Assembly: GCA_035549195.1 (NCBI GenBank)
Contig: DASZRK010000002.1
Coordinates: 124,001 to 188,000, forward strand
Direction: 5' to 3'
DNA from: a bacterium
Lineage (GTDB): Bacteria > Oederibacteriota > Muellerivitia > Muellerivitales > Muellerivitaceae
DNA: 64,000 bases
The position numbers were made by a program, and so were the translations under genes. Under the pieces are notes generated by a model that was not told the origin of the DNA, ran no database searches, and saw only the letters and a list, made by a program, of their open reading frames with translations. Below are positions 26,133 to 36,014 of the stretch, piece by piece (within the stretch, counting starts at the first letter, position 1; the number at the start of each line of letters is the position of its first letter).

Positions 26133-27059
26133 TCATTTCTTCTTTTTGCCCTTCTTGGCCGGGGCGGACTTCTTCCCGCCCTTCTTGCCCTTCATGGCCT
26201 CGACCAGCGCGTTGCCGATCTGGCCCGGGCTTTGCGCCACCACGATGCCCGCCGCTTCCAGGGCCGCGATCTTCTCCTTGGCCGTTCCCTTCCCGCCGGA
26301 CACGATGGCGCCGGCATGGCCCATGCGCTTGCCCGGGGGGGCGGAGGTGCCCGCGATGAAGGCGGCCACCGGCTTCTTCATGTATTTCTTCACGTAGAGG
26401 GCGGCCTCTTCCTCGTTGCTGCCGCCGATCTCCCCGATCATGATGACCGCGCTGGTGTCCTTGTCCTTGTTGAACATCTCCATGGCGTCGATGTGGGTGG
26501 TGCCTACGATGGGGTCCCCGCCGATGCCGATGCAGGTGGACTGGCCGAGCCCCAACTGGGTGACCTGCCAGACCGCCTCGTAGGTGAGGGTCCCGGAACG
26601 GGACACGATGCCCACCTTCCCGGGCTTGTGGATATAGCCCGGCATGATGCCGACCTTGGCCACGCCCGGCGTGATGATGCCGGGGCAATTGGGCCCGATC
26701 AACCGCACGTCCGGATAGCCTTTGAGGATCTTGTTCACCTTGGCCATGTCGTTGGCCGGGATGCCTTCGGTGATGGCCACGATCAGCTTGATGCCGCCCG
26801 CGGCGGCCTCGAGGATGGCGTCGGCCGCGAAAAGCGCCGGCACGAAGATCATGGTGGTGTTGGCGCCGGTCTTGGCGACCGCCTGTTCGACGGTGTCGAA
26901 CACCTTGAAACCCTCGATCTCGCTGCCGCCCTTGCCGGGCGTGACGCCTCCCACCATCTTGGTGCCGTATTCGCGGCAGGCCTTGGAATGGAAGAGCCCC
27001 GCGCTGCCCGTGATGCCCTGGCAGATGACCTTGGCGTTCTTGTCGAGAAGGACGCTCAT
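26133..27059 (-). CDS. sucD: Succinate-CoA ligase, alpha subunit
   Basis: TCA-cycle enzyme subunit that binds CoA and carries the phospho-His. The 308-residue product has [15 protein letters not shown] (CoA site), [24 protein letters not shown] and [14 protein letters not shown] with the active-site His. It ends in an unusual Lys-rich tail ([19 protein letters not shown]), about 20 residues beyond the usual family end. The ATG at 27059 overlaps the sucC stop in ATGA, so the two are translationally coupled. Confidence 0.96.
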   Translation of the reverse strand: MSVLLDKNAKVICQGITGSAGLFHSKACREYGTKMVGGVTPGKGGSEIEGFKVFDTVEQAVAKTGANTTMIFVPALFAADAILEAAAGGIKLIVAITEGIPANDMAKVNKILKGYPDVRLIGPNCPGIITPGVAKVGIMPGYIHKPGKVGIVSRSGTLTYEAVWQVTQLGLGQSTCIGIGGDPIVGTTHIDAMEMFNKDKDTSAVIMIGEIGGSNEEEAALYVKKYMKKPVAAFIAGTSAPPGKRMGHAGAIVSGGKGTAKEKIAALEAAGIVVAQSPGQIGNALVEAMKGKKGGKKSAPAKKGKKKK

Positions 27060-28228
27060 GCTTGCACCTCCTTCGCCGAAGCCACCACGGCTTTGGCGGC
27101 GGCATCCATGCTGGCGGCGAATTGGTATTTCAAGGTGGACTGGGCCAGCAGCTTCTTGCCCTGCTCCACGTTGGTGCCCTCCAGCCGCACGACCAGGGGC
27201 AGGTTCAGGCCCACTTCCTTGGCCGCGTCGATGATGCCCTGCGCGATGACGTCGCACTTGGCGATACCGCCGAAGATGTTGACCAAAATGGCCTTCACCC
27301 GGGTATCGGAGAGGATGATCTTGAAGGCCTGGGTCACGGCCTTTTGGGAAGCGCTGCCGCCCACGTCCAGGAAGTTGGCCGGCGAACCGCCGAAATGCTG
27401 GATGGCGTCGGCGGTGGCCATGGCCAGCCCCGCCCCGTTGACCAGGCATCCGATGTAGCCGTCGAGCGAGATATAGGAGAGACCGTATCCGGCCGCCTCC
27501 AGTTCGCGGGGGTCCTCCTCGTCCGGGTCCCTCCAGGATTCGTATTCCTTGTGCCGGGGCAGGCCGTTGTCCTCGAAGGCCAGTTTGGCGTCCAGGCAGT
27601 GGATGTTCCCATCCTTGAGGACCACCAGCGGGTTCACTTCGATCAGGGAAAGGTCCAGGTCCATGAAGATCTTGGCCATTTTCTGGAAGAGGGAGGCTCC
27701 CTGGTTGATCTTGTCCTGGGGCAAGCCCAGCTTGATGTGCAGTTGGCGGGCCTGGTAGGAATGCAGTCCCTCGATGGGGTCCACGGGAACGCGCAGGATG
27801 GCCTGGGGCTTGTGCTCGGCCAGTTCCTCGATCTCGGTCCCGCCCTCGGCCGAGGCCAGCACGATGGGCATACGGGTGCTTCGGTCCAATACCACGCTGA
27901 CGTAGAGTTCCTTGGCGTAATCGGCGGCCGGGGTGATGAAGATCTTCTTCACCTGCTTGCCTTGGGGCCCGGTCTGGGGCGAGATGAGGGTCATGCCCAG
28001 GATGTCGCTGGCCTTCTGGCGGACCTCCTCGGGGGTCTTGGCCAGCTTGACGCCGCCGGCCTTCCCGCGGCCGCCGGCGTGGATCTGGGCCTTCACCACC
28101 CAGGGACCCGTCGGGAACATCCGGAGGGCCTCATCCACCTCCGAGAGGTGCTTGACGACCTTGCCTGGGGTGACCGGCAGGCCGTATTTCGCGAAGATCT
28201 CTTTGGCCTGGTATTCGTGAAGTTTCAT
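27056..28228 (-). CDS. sucC: Succinate-CoA ligase, beta subunit
   Basis: ATP-grasp nucleotide-binding subunit of succinyl-CoA synthetase. The 390-residue product begins [19 protein letters not shown] and has [34 protein letters not shown] and [11 protein letters not shown], all standard. The ATG at 28228 is preceded by a strong AGGAGG. It forms an operon with sucD, ending at the hairpin at 26088. Confidence 0.97.
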   Translation of the reverse strand: MKLHEYQAKEIFAKYGLPVTPGKVVKHLSEVDEALRMFPTGPWVVKAQIHAGGRGKAGGVKLAKTPEEVRQKASDILGMTLISPQTGPQGKQVKKIFITPAADYAKELYVSVVLDRSTRMPIVLASAEGGTEIEELAEHKPQAILRVPVDPIEGLHSYQARQLHIKLGLPQDKINQGASLFQKMAKIFMDLDLSLIEVNPLVVLKDGNIHCLDAKLAFEDNGLPRHKEYESWRDPDEEDPRELEAAGYGLSYISLDGYIGCLVNGAGLAMATADAIQHFGGSPANFLDVGGSASQKAVTQAFKIILSDTRVKAILVNIFGGIAKCDVIAQGIIDAAKEVGLNLPLVVRLEGTNVEQGKKLLAQSTLKYQFAASMDAAAKAVVASAKEVQA

Positions 28229-28287
28229 CCGGAATATCCTCCTGGAGTTTTACGCCCAAAGCCGCAAGAACAACGGGACCACCCGGA

Positions 28288-29646
28288 TCAAGGGATCTGA
28301 CGGTGCACGTTCTCCATGACCCAGTTCCACACATCCATACCCACTGCGTAGAGCATCAAGCAGCCCACTAGGGTGAAACCGGCGATCTGGTAGACGTTCT
28401 GGAATTTGATCGACAAGGGTTTGCGTTTCACGGCCTCGAAGAGGCAGAGGATGATCTGCCCGCCGTCCACGATCCCCAGGGGCAGGAGGTTCATCAGCCC
28501 CAGGATGAAGGAAATGGAGATGACCGTCTTGAGGAACTCCTCGATGCCCTGGGCAGCCTTCTGGTAGAGCGTGCGGAAGATGGTGACCGCTCCGCCCACG
28601 TTGTCCTTCAGGTTCATCTTCAGGGTGACCAGCTTCCAGATGACCTCCAGGTATTTCTTGCAGAAGTAATAGGTCCGGAGGCCCGCCTCGGGCACGGCCT
28701 GGAAGAAGCTCATGCGTGTCACCGTGAACTTGTCCGAGGGCTGGGGCTGGATGCCGATGACGTGGTCGTCCCCGTTGTAGATGCGGGTGATGGAGACCGG
28801 ATAGTCCTTCCCATTGCGGTCCACCTGGAGCTCCAGGTGGTCGTTGGTGCCGCTCTTGATCACATAGGAAAGTTCGAGCCAGTCGGAGACCTTGCGGCCG
28901 TCCACGCTCAGGATCTTGTCGCCGGGGCGGATGCCCGCCTTCCAGGCCGGGGTGCCCAAGGGAACGTCCCCGATGACGGCGGGGGCGGAGGAATAAAGGC
29001 CGAACCCGAACTTCTTCGGGTGGACATCGCCCTTCAAGGGGATCTGGAGGGTCTTGCTTCCCCGTTCCACGGTGAACAGGGCGGAGGCGGAAGGGTCCTT
29101 GACGAGCTTGGCATAGGTCCCGTCCAGGTCGCCCGAAAGGTCCTGGATGGGCTTTCCGTCCACCTTCAGGAGCAGGTCCCCCTTCTTGAAACCGCAGTCA
29201 TAGGCCAGGCTCTCCGGAGGTACGAACCCCAGGACCGGTCTCTCGAAATAGACCTTCTCGCCGATCATGAGGACCGCCACCAGGATCAGGAAACCCGAGA
29301 CGAAGTTCATGCCGGGACCGGCCAGGAAGATGACCACCCGCTTCCACCAGGAGGCGAAAAGGAAGTCCCCCGGCTCGGCGGGCTTGGCGTAGATCTCCTC
29401 GACCGATTGGCCGCTCAGGTCGCCGCCCTTGGGCTTGCAAAAACCGCCCAGAGGGAAGGCGCGGATGGAAAAGAGTGTGCCCTTCCACTTGCGGGACCAA
29501 AGGAGGTTGCCGAAGCCGAGGGCGAACTCCTCGACATCGACCTTGTAGAACTTGCAGGCCAGGTAATGGCCGCCCTCATGGATGAAGATCATCGCCTCGA
29601 AAGCGATCAGGACTTCCAGGTAGTAGATAAGATCGTTCAGATGCAT
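28288..29646 (-). CDS. rseP: RseP-type site-2 membrane metalloprotease with two PDZ domains
   Basis: M50-family intramembrane zinc protease that cleaves membrane-tethered anti-sigma factors or leftover signal peptides. The 452-residue product has HEGGH (first His pair and Glu, about residue 25) in the first membrane span, FPLGGFC, two PDZ-like regions (PPESLAYDCGFKKGDLLLKVDGK and GTPAWKAGIRPGDKILSVDGR) and NLLPLGIVDGGQ, the LDG-type second motif, near the C-terminus. The motif is HEGGH rather than the common HELGH, but all ligands are kept. dxr-rseP order is widely conserved. AAAGG lies 6 bases before the ATG. Confidence 0.92.
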   Translation of the reverse strand: MHLNDLIYYLEVLIAFEAMIFIHEGGHYLACKFYKVDVEEFALGFGNLLWSRKWKGTLFSIRAFPLGGFCKPKGGDLSGQSVEEIYAKPAEPGDFLFASWWKRVVIFLAGPGMNFVSGFLILVAVLMIGEKVYFERPVLGFVPPESLAYDCGFKKGDLLLKVDGKPIQDLSGDLDGTYAKLVKDPSASALFTVERGSKTLQIPLKGDVHPKKFGFGLYSSAPAVIGDVPLGTPAWKAGIRPGDKILSVDGRKVSDWLELSYVIKSGTNDHLELQVDRNGKDYPVSITRIYNGDDHVIGIQPQPSDKFTVTRMSFFQAVPEAGLRTYYFCKKYLEVIWKLVTLKMNLKDNVGGAVTIFRTLYQKAAQGIEEFLKTVISISFILGLMNLLPLGIVDGGQIILCLFEAVKRKPLSIKFQNVYQIAGFTLVGCLMLYAVGMDVWNWVMENVHRQIP

Positions 29647-29732
29647 CGTTCGCCTTTAGGAACTTTCGACCCACCAAGTGTAAGGATCGTAACGGGAGCT
29701 TTGAAGGCCCCGAGGGGGGCTTGGGTGGGGAT

Positions 29733-30881
29733 CTAGGCCCTCGCCGCTTCGGCCCGGGCCCATTGATCGGCCCTCAATATACCATCGAGGCTGGGGTTTG
29801 TCAGGGGACGGTATTTTGTCAGGGTCTTCTCGATGATCTTGGGGATCCGGGTGAAATGGATCTCCTCGCGCAAGAACCGGTTCACCGCCACTTCATTGGC
29901 CGCGTTGAGGACCGCCGGATATCCGTCGCCTTTTTTCCCCGCCTGATAGGCCAGGTCCACGCAGGGGAATTTCTTTCGGTCCGGCTGCTCGAAATGCAGG
30001 CGCCCCACCTTGGCCAAGTCCAACCGTTCCACGGGGGAATCGGCGCGTTTCGGATGGGTTAAAGCGTACTGGATGGGGATCTGCATGTCCGTGGTCCCCA
30101 ACTGGGCCAGCACCGACCCGTCCACGAACTCCACCATGGAATGGATGATGGATTCGGGATGGATGACGATATCGATCTTGTCGTAGGGAGCGTTGAAGAG
30201 GTAGTGGGCCTCGATGACCTCCAGCCCCTTGTTCATCAAGGTGGCGGAATCGATGGTGATCTTGGGGCCCATGCGCCAGGTGGGGTGGTTCAGGGCCTGC
30301 TTCAGGGTGATCCTGGCGAAATGTTTCTTGTCCAGGCTCCGGAAAGGCCCGCCCGAGGCGGTCAGGAGGATCTTGTGGATCTCGGAGGCGCTCCCCGCCC
30401 CCGCCAGGCATTGGAAGACCGCGCAATGTTCACTATCGACCGGCAATATCTTGGAACCGGACTTCTTGGCCGCCTTGGTCACCACGTCGCCCGCCATGAC
30501 CATGGTCTCTTTGTTGGCCAGGGCGATGTCCTTGCCCTTTTGGATGGCGGTCAGCGTCGGCTTCAACCCCGCCGCGCCCACAATGGCGGTCAGGACCATA
30601 TCCGCGCCCGAATCACCCGCCACCGCCACCAATCCCTCTTCCCCCGCCAGGATCTGGGTGGAGGTGCCTTGGGTCAGGGCCTTGAGCTCGGGAAAGAATT
30701 TCCAATCCAGGATGGCCGCCATCTTGGGTTTGAAGATCTTGATCTGCTTGGCCAATTCCTTGGCGTTGCGGTAGGCGGTGAGACCTGTGACTTGGAAGGA
30801 GGGCTTGAGCTTTTGGACGACTTTGAGGGTGGATATGCCGATGGAACCCGTCGAGCCGAGAATGGCGATCTTTTTAGGCAT
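29733..30881 (-). CDS. dxr: 1-deoxy-D-xylulose 5-phosphate reductoisomerase
   Basis: Second enzyme of the MEP pathway, NADPH-dependent. The 382-residue product has the Rossmann start KKIAILGSTGSIGISTL, LANKETMVMAG, PVDSEHCAVFQCL (metal ligands), TASGGPFR and MGPKITIDSATLMNKGLEVIEAHYLF. The last residues are short and basic. It is followed 86 bases later by rseP. No clear ribosome-binding site precedes the ATG. Confidence 0.96.
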   Translation of the reverse strand: MPKKIAILGSTGSIGISTLKVVQKLKPSFQVTGLTAYRNAKELAKQIKIFKPKMAAILDWKFFPELKALTQGTSTQILAGEEGLVAVAGDSGADMVLTAIVGAAGLKPTLTAIQKGKDIALANKETMVMAGDVVTKAAKKSGSKILPVDSEHCAVFQCLAGAGSASEIHKILLTASGGPFRSLDKKHFARITLKQALNHPTWRMGPKITIDSATLMNKGLEVIEAHYLFNAPYDKIDIVIHPESIIHSMVEFVDGSVLAQLGTTDMQIPIQYALTHPKRADSPVERLDLAKVGRLHFEQPDRKKFPCVDLAYQAGKKGDGYPAVLNAANEVAVNRFLREEIHFTRIPKIIEKTLTKYRPLTNPSLDGILRADQWARAEAARA

Positions 30882-30971
30882 TTAAAAAAGGTTCCTTTGG
30901 TGGCCAAGAAGCGAACGGGATTATAACACCCCGCTTTGAGACGGTCTTCTTTGAGACGTCCTTCGGACAAT

Positions 30972-30997
30972 AAAAAAGGCGGCCTTTCGGCCGCCTT
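30972..30997 (-). terminator. Rho-independent terminator of the hrcA-grpE-dnaK operon
   Basis: AAGGCGGCC, loop TTTC, GGCCGCCTT (30976-30997); followed on the minus strand by TTTATTG. It lies about 35-60 bases past the dnaK stop. Confidence 0.85.
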
Positions 30998-31000
30998 CCT

Positions 31001-31032
31001 TAATTCAAAATTATGAATTCATAATTCAGAAT
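31001..31032. repeat. AT-rich inverted-repeat element, family C (short copy)
   Basis: TAATTCAAAATTATGAATTC followed by ATAATTCAGAATTAT forms a compact palindrome between the dnaK stop and the terminator stem. It shares the word AATTCAAAATT with the other family C elements. Confidence 0.5.
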
Positions 31033-32960
31033 TATTTTTTATCCTTATCCACCGGCTCGTACTCGGCGTCCACGGCCCCCTCGTCCTTCTTCTTTTCTTC
31101 CTGGGGCGCTTCACCGCCCGGGGCGGCTCCCGCCTGGGCCTTGGCCGCTTGGTCCTTGTACATGGCTTCCCCGAGCTTCATGGAAGCCTGCGACAGTTCC
31201 TCGGCCGCTTTCTTGATGGCCTCGACGTCGTCGCCGGCCAGCACCTTCTTCAGGGCCTCCAGCTTCTCCTCGATGCCCTTCTTGGTGTCCGCGTCCACCT
31301 TGTCCCCATAATCCTTCAGTGCCTTCTCGGTGGAATAGGCCAGGGTGTCCGCGTGGTTCTTGGCCTCGATCTTCTCCTTCTTCTTCTTGTCCTCGTCGGC
31401 GTGGAGCTCGGCGTCTTTCTGCATCTTCTTGATCTCGTCCTCCGACAATCCGGAGGAAGGAGTGATGCGGATGGACTGTTCCTTGCCCGTGCCCAGGTCC
31501 TTGGCGCCCACGTGCAGGATGCCGTTGGCGTCGATGTTGAAGGTCACCTCGATCTGGGGAATTCCCCGAGGAGCGGGAGGGATGCCCACCAGGTCGAACC
31601 GGCCCAGGGTGCGGTTGTCGCCGGCCATCTCACGCTCGCCCTGGAGCACGTGGATGGAGACTGTGCTTTGGCCGTCGGCGGCGGTCGAGAAGGTCTGGCT
31701 CTTCTTGACCGGGATGGTGGTGTTGCGCTCGATGACCTTGGTCATCACCCCGCCCAGGGTCTCGACCCCGAGGGAGAGCGGCGTCACGTCCAGCAGCAGA
31801 ACGTCCTTCACCTCGCCTTTGAGGACGCCCGCCTGGATGGCGGCGCCCACGGCGACCACCTCGTCCGGGTTCACGCCCTTGTGGGGCTCCTTCTTGAAGA
31901 AGTCCTTCACGGTCTTCACGACGAGGGGCATGCGGGTCATGCCGCCCACCAGGACCACTTCGTGGATCTCCTCCACGGTGAGGCCGGCGTCCTTGAGGGC
32001 CTTGCGGCAGGGCTCCAGGCTCTTTTCCACCATGTCCATGACCAGCTGTTCCAGCTTGGCGCGGGAAAGTTTGACGTTGAGATGTTTCGGGCCCGAGGCG
32101 TCGGCAGTGATGAAGGGCAGGTTGATGTCCGTCTCGTTGGTGGTGGACAGGTCGATCTTGGCCTTCTCGGCGGCTTCCTTGAGCCGTTGCAGGGCCATGC
32201 GGTCGTTCTTCAGGTCCACGCCGCTCTCTTTTTTGAACTCGTCCACGAGCCATTGGATGATGCGCTGGTCGAAGTCGTCGCCGCCCAGGTGGGTGTCCCC
32301 GTTGGTGGACTTCACCTCGAAAACGCCGTCGCCCAGTTCCAGGATGGAGATGTCGAAGGTCCCGCCGCCCAGGTCATAGACGGCGATCTTCTCGTTCTTC
32401 TTGTCCTTGTCCAGGCCATAGGCCAGGGCCGCGGCCGTGGGTTCGTTGATGATGCGCAGGACTTCGAGACCGGCGATCTTGCCGGCGTCCTTGGTGGCCT
32501 GCCGTTGGGCGTCGTTGAAATAGGCGGGCACGGTGATGACCGCTTCGGTGATCGGCGAGCCCAAATAAGCTTCCGCGTCGGCCTTGAGCTTTTGCAGGAT
32601 CATGGCCGAGATCTCGGGGGGCGAATATTCCTTGTCGTCGATGTTCACCCGCACGTCGCCGTTGGAGGCTTCCTTCAAGGTGTAAGGGACCAGCTTCTTG
32701 TCCATTTCCACCTCGCCGTCATGGAGCTTGCGGCCCATGAAGCGCTTGATGGAGAAGACCGTATTGGTCGGGTTGGTGATGGCCTGGTTCTTGGCCACGC
32801 GGCCGACCAGCCTCTCCCCGGATTTGGAAAAACCCACGACCGAGGGGGTCGTGCGGGCCCCTTCGGCATTGGCGATCACCTTGGGCTCGCCGCCCTCCAT
32901 GATGGCCATGCAGGAATTGGTGGTTCCCAGGTCGATACCCAGGACTTTGTTCGTTGCCAT
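31032..32960 (-). CDS. dnaK: Chaperone protein DnaK (Hsp70)
   Basis: ATP-dependent chaperone. The 642-residue product has [17 protein letters not shown] at the N-terminus, the nucleotide-binding domain motifs [29 protein letters not shown]-type segment and [10 protein letters not shown], the [17 protein letters not shown] linker, and an acidic lid ending in [12 protein letters not shown]. It includes the long diderm-type N-terminal insertion ([19 protein letters not shown]). AAGGAG lies before the ATG. No dnaJ follows; dxr comes next after a terminator. Confidence 0.97.
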   Translation of the reverse strand: MATNKVLGIDLGTTNSCMAIMEGGEPKVIANAEGARTTPSVVGFSKSGERLVGRVAKNQAITNPTNTVFSIKRFMGRKLHDGEVEMDKKLVPYTLKEASNGDVRVNIDDKEYSPPEISAMILQKLKADAEAYLGSPITEAVITVPAYFNDAQRQATKDAGKIAGLEVLRIINEPTAAALAYGLDKDKKNEKIAVYDLGGGTFDISILELGDGVFEVKSTNGDTHLGGDDFDQRIIQWLVDEFKKESGVDLKNDRMALQRLKEAAEKAKIDLSTTNETDINLPFITADASGPKHLNVKLSRAKLEQLVMDMVEKSLEPCRKALKDAGLTVEEIHEVVLVGGMTRMPLVVKTVKDFFKKEPHKGVNPDEVVAVGAAIQAGVLKGEVKDVLLLDVTPLSLGVETLGGVMTKVIERNTTIPVKKSQTFSTAADGQSTVSIHVLQGEREMAGDNRTLGRFDLVGIPPAPRGIPQIEVTFNIDANGILHVGAKDLGTGKEQSIRITPSSGLSEDEIKKMQKDAELHADEDKKKKEKIEAKNHADTLAYSTEKALKDYGDKVDADTKKGIEEKLEALKKVLAGDDVEAIKKAAEELSQASMKLGEAMYKDQAAKAQAGAAPGGEAPQEEKKKDEGAVDAEYEPVDKDKK

Positions 32961-32986
32961 ATCATTGCTCCTTAAAGATCTTTTTC

Positions 32987-33068
32987 ACCACGGAGGGCAC
33001 GGAGATCACGGAGAAAAAGATCCCGATTTTTCCGCCTCACTTCTGTGTCCTTCGCGAACCCTTCGGTT
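32987..33068. repeat. Family A inverted repeat variant (CACGGAG) between dnaK and grpE
   Basis: Left arm is three perfect 9-base units: ACCACGGAG, GGCACGGAG, ATCACGGAG (32987-33013). The right arm (CTTCTGTGTCCTTCGCG) is degenerate and mixes family A and family B words, which links the two families. The left arm starts 26 bases upstream of the dnaK ATG; the right arm runs up to the 3' end of grpE. Confidence 0.65.
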
Positions 33069-33658
33069 CAAGCTTTCTTCGTGTTTTTTGCGACTTTTAC
33101 AAGCGCGGGGCGAAGCACCCGCTCATGCAGGAGGTATCCGGCCTGTAGTTCCTCCAGGACCGTGTCGTCCGGGGCCTGGTCGGTCTCCTCCTGGAACATC
33201 ACTTCATGCATCCGGGGGTCGAATTTTTCCCCCAGCGCCTTGATGCGCGTCACGCCATGCAAATTAAGAAGGGAATGGAACTGCTTCAAGGTCAACTCCA
33301 CCCCTTGTTTGAGGGCGAGCAGGCCCTTGTCCTGGTCGTCGGGAGGAAGGGCCGACACGGCCCGCTCCAGGTTGTCGGCCACCGGCAGGAACTCCTTCAG
33401 GAGCTTGGATTCGGAGAATTTCCGGTCCTCGTCCCTTTCCTTGACCATCCGCTTCTTATAGTTCTCGAAGTCGGCGGCCAAATAGACCAGTTGTTCCTTC
33501 ACGTCATCGTGTTTCTTCTTCCATTCCTCCAGCTCCTCGATGGCCTGGGCGGGAAGGACAGGTTCTTGCGGGATGTCGGCGGCGTTCCCGGCGTCGTCAT
33601 AACGCTCTTTTTGACTGGATAGGATCTCGATCTCGGGTTCTTGGTTGGGATCGGTCAC
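33068..33658 (-). CDS. grpE: Nucleotide exchange factor GrpE
   Basis: Releases ADP from DnaK. The 196-residue product has an N-terminal acidic coil, the long helix with YLAADFENYKKRMVKE, FLPVADNLERAVSA and the C-terminal beta domain with EKFDPRMHEVMFQEE and VLEELQAGYLLHERVLRPALVKV. It starts with GTG at 33658, one base after the hrcA stop, with GGGGAGG five bases upstream, so it is coupled to hrcA. Confidence 0.94.
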   Translation of the reverse strand: MTDPNQEPEIEILSSQKERYDDAGNAADIPQEPVLPAQAIEELEEWKKKHDDVKEQLVYLAADFENYKKRMVKERDEDRKFSESKLLKEFLPVADNLERAVSALPPDDQDKGLLALKQGVELTLKQFHSLLNLHGVTRIKALGEKFDPRMHEVMFQEETDQAPDDTVLEELQAGYLLHERVLRPALVKVAKNTKKA

Positions 33659-33659
33659 A

Positions 33660-34691
33660 TCAGCCTCCCCGGCGGGAAAGGGCGGCTTCCAACTGGCGGG
33701 CCATGTGGCTCAGTTGGCCGCAGACCCGGTCGTAGGCCATGCGGGTGGGCCCCAGGACCCCCAATGCCCCCGCGACCTTCCCTTGATAGTAATAAGGAAC
33801 ATGGACGAAAGAAAAATGACGGAGCTCAGCCTGGGGCAGTTCCCGGCCGATGGCGACCGAGAGGCCGGGTTTGGCCCATTGGCGGCCCAGGACGGAGGCC
33901 AGGGGCGACCTCTCCTCCACCAGCCGGACGACCTGCTCCAAAAGTTGGGGATCGTGGAATTCGGGCTGTTCGGCCAAGTGGGAGGCCCCTTCCAGGTGGA
34001 TGGTAACGGCGCTGAAACGCAGGGCCTCGTCCACCATCTGCAGGGCGGCCTCGATCAATCCCAGTTTGGCCCGCCGGGCCGATTCGGCCTCCTGCAGGAG
34101 CTGGCCGCGGATGGCCGAAAGGGATTGGCCGGCGAAACGCCGGTTCAGGATCTGGGTGATCTTGAGGACCTCCTTGGGGTCCACCGGAATGTCGGTGGAG
34201 ACCAATTCCTCCCGGACCAGACCCTGGTCCAATACCAGGATGACCATCACCCGTCGGGTATCGATGGGCACGATGCGGAAATGGTCGAGGGACAGGTCCG
34301 CCGGAACATGGAACACGGCCAGCCCGGCCAGGCGGGTCATGGCGGAAAGGATGCGGGCGGTGTGACGCACCAGGGTCTCCACCTCGTCCTTGGCCTTTTG
34401 GTATTCGGCCTCGATCTGTTGTTTCTCTTTCAGGGTGACTTGGCGGGCCTTCATCAAACGGTCCACATAGAAGCGGTAGCCCTGGTCCACCGGCACCCGG
34501 CCGGAGGAGGTGTGGGGATGGGTGAGAAAACCGCGTTTTTCCAGGTCCATGAGGGTGTTGCGGATGGTGGCGGAGGAGACCTCCAGGCGCCCGGCCAGGG
34601 CCTGGGAGGCCACGGGCTTGGCGGTCGCCACATAGGCATGGATGACCGAGGAAAGGACGTTCTCTTCGCGCTCGGGAATGGACGGATTCAA
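33660..34691 (-). CDS. hrcA: Heat-inducible transcription repressor HrcA
   Basis: Winged-helix repressor of class I heat-shock genes. The 343-residue product has the HTH segment SQALAGRLEVSSATIRNTLMDLEKRGFLTHPHTSSGRVPVDQGYRFYVD and the C-terminal region with GPTRMAYDRVCGQL. It begins with a TTG (34691), with GAGG 7 bases upstream. It has its own sigma-70-like promoter at 34727-34754. No CIRCE element (TTAGCACTC-N9-GAGTGCTAA) is present; an inverted repeat GGGGGCTCAAACCCCC lies at the transcription start instead. Confidence 0.92.
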   Translation of the reverse strand: MNPSIPEREENVLSSVIHAYVATAKPVASQALAGRLEVSSATIRNTLMDLEKRGFLTHPHTSSGRVPVDQGYRFYVDRLMKARQVTLKEKQQIEAEYQKAKDEVETLVRHTARILSAMTRLAGLAVFHVPADLSLDHFRIVPIDTRRVMVILVLDQGLVREELVSTDIPVDPKEVLKITQILNRRFAGQSLSAIRGQLLQEAESARRAKLGLIEAALQMVDEALRFSAVTIHLEGASHLAEQPEFHDPQLLEQVVRLVEERSPLASVLGRQWAKPGLSVAIGRELPQAELRHFSFVHVPYYYQGKVAGALGVLGPTRMAYDRVCGQLSHMARQLEAALSRRGG

Positions 34692-34708
34692 AGCAAGACC
34701 TCGTCAAA

Positions 34709-34724
34709 GGGGGTTTGAGCCCCC
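34709..34724 (-). promoter_or_regulatory. Inverted repeat at the hrcA transcription start
   Basis: GGGGG (34709-34713) and CCCCC (34720-34724) around TTTGAG. It spans roughly +1 to +12 of the predicted hrcA transcript, a typical operator position. It could be a non-CIRCE operator or simply a 5' hairpin. Confidence 0.4.
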
Positions 34725-34726
34725 TC

Positions 34727-34754
34727 ATAATAGGTAGGGAGGTTCGAAAGTCAA
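34727..34754 (-). promoter_or_regulatory. Sigma-70-type promoter of hrcA-grpE-dnaK
   Basis: On the minus strand TTGACT (34754-34749), a 16-base spacer, then TATTAT (34732-34727). It lies between the hemW stop and the hrcA TTG. This is the best promoter match I found in the window. Confidence 0.7.
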
Positions 34755-34778
34755 CTTGGGCCGTTTTTTCGCTGGCCC

Positions 34779-35879
34779 TTAAACCACCAGCTTCTCCAAT
34801 ATCCCGTTCAGGACAAAATAACCTTGGGGGGCCACCCGGACCCGCTCCCCTTCCTCGACCAAAAGGCCCGCTCCCAGCAAGGGCCTCAGCCTCGATCCCG
34901 CCTGGGCCCCAAGATATTGGGTCAAGGGTCCCTTCGGAACGCCCGAGCGGGTGCGAAGACCCAGCATGATCCGCTCCCAGGCCCGGGTCTTGGGGGAAAG
35001 CTCCTCCACCTCGAGCACCGGCTCGCCCCTTCCCACGCGACCGATATAACCTTCCAGGTCCTCCCCGTGGCCATGGCGTAAGGGGCCCACCGTGCCCACC
35101 GCCGACAGGCCGAAGCCCCAATAATCCTCGCCCTGCCAGATGTTCAGGTTGTGGCGGCAATGGAAGCCGGGTTTCGCGAAGTTGGAGACCTCGTATTGTT
35201 CATAACCCTTCTCCGCCAGGAACTTCTGGGCGAGCGCGTATTCATCCGCCACCAGGTCCTCGGACGGAAGGGGCAATCCCTCGGCCACCGCCTGGGCCAG
35301 GGGTGTTCCCGGTTCGACCTGGAGGGCGTAAAGGGAAAGATGATCGGGCCCCAAGGCGAGCGTCTTCTCGATCGAGTTTTGGAACATCTCCAGGGTCTGG
35401 CCCGACAAACCGAACATCAGGTCGAGGTTGATGTTGCCGAATCCGGCCGAACGGGCCTGGCCGAAAGCCTTCTCCACCCGGTCCCACTCATGGCCCCGGC
35501 CCATCTTGCGCAGGAGTTCCTTCTGGGCCGCCTGGGCGCCGAAGCTCAAGCGGTTCACACCCAGGTCCCGATAGCCCTTGAGCCTGTCCCCATCCACCGT
35601 CTCTGGATTCGCTTCCATGGAGATCTCGGCGTCCGGGGCGAAACCCGCCTTGTCCCGGAGCGCTTTCAGGACCCATTCCAAACGCGCGGGCGGCAGGAGG
35701 GACGGCGTCCCGCCGCCGAAATAAACGGTCGCCAACGGGCCTTTCAGGTCGGAGTTTTCGATCTCCTTCGCCAGGGCGTCCACGTAGGGACCCAGGCGGC
35801 CCTCCATCCCCGCGAAGGAGGTGAAGTCGCAGTAGTTACAGATGGAGGTGCAGAAGGGGATGTGCAGATAGGCGTTCAT
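34779..35879 (-). CDS. hemW: Radical SAM heme chaperone HemW
   Basis: HemN-like radical SAM protein that binds and delivers heme. The 366-residue product opens with YLHIPFCTSICNYCDF, giving the CxxxCxxC cluster motif, followed by TVYFGGGTPSLL, ISMEANPETV, NRLSFGAQA and YEVSNFAKPGFHCRHNLNIWQ. Shorter than HemN and lacking its N-terminal extension, which favours HemW over coproporphyrinogen oxidase. No clear Shine-Dalgarno before ATG 35879. lepA-hemW-hrcA is a Firmicutes-like order; here lepB is inserted between lepA and hemW. Confidence 0.9.
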   Translation of the reverse strand: MNAYLHIPFCTSICNYCDFTSFAGMEGRLGPYVDALAKEIENSDLKGPLATVYFGGGTPSLLPPARLEWVLKALRDKAGFAPDAEISMEANPETVDGDRLKGYRDLGVNRLSFGAQAAQKELLRKMGRGHEWDRVEKAFGQARSAGFGNINLDLMFGLSGQTLEMFQNSIEKTLALGPDHLSLYALQVEPGTPLAQAVAEGLPLPSEDLVADEYALAQKFLAEKGYEQYEVSNFAKPGFHCRHNLNIWQGEDYWGFGLSAVGTVGPLRHGHGEDLEGYIGRVGRGEPVLEVEELSPKTRAWERIMLGLRTRSGVPKGPLTQYLGAQAGSRLRPLLGAGLLVEEGERVRVAPQGYFVLNGILEKLVV

Positions 35880-35901
35880 GGCTCTAAACCCCGAATATTG
35901 G

Positions 35902-36006
35902 ACCGCGAAAGGACGAAGATGGCGAAGGAGCGAAGGACCGCGCGAGGGATTTCATCCCAAGATCCCGGATCTTGAGGGATGCGCATTTCCTTCGCCTCTT
36001 CGCGGC
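35902..36006. repeat. GCGAAG-type inverted repeat, family B (copy 1)
   Basis: Left arm of 9-base-spaced words ACCGCGAAA, GGACGAAGA, TGGCGAAGG (from 35902), right arm CCTTCGCCTCTTCGCGG (to about 36005). The centre contains the palindrome AAGATCCCGGATCTT. It fills the lepB-hemW gap. Confidence 0.65.
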
Positions 36007-36014
36007 GAAAACCT

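Noticed and set aside
30972-31032. Short family C palindrome by dnaK as an independent terminator
   Set aside because: The GC-rich stem at 30976-30997 with its T-tract already accounts for termination; the AT palindrome has no T-run of its own.
34692-34778. CIRCE element for HrcA
   Set aside because: No sequence resembling TTAGCACTC or GAGTGCTAA is present in the gap; only an unrelated inverted repeat.
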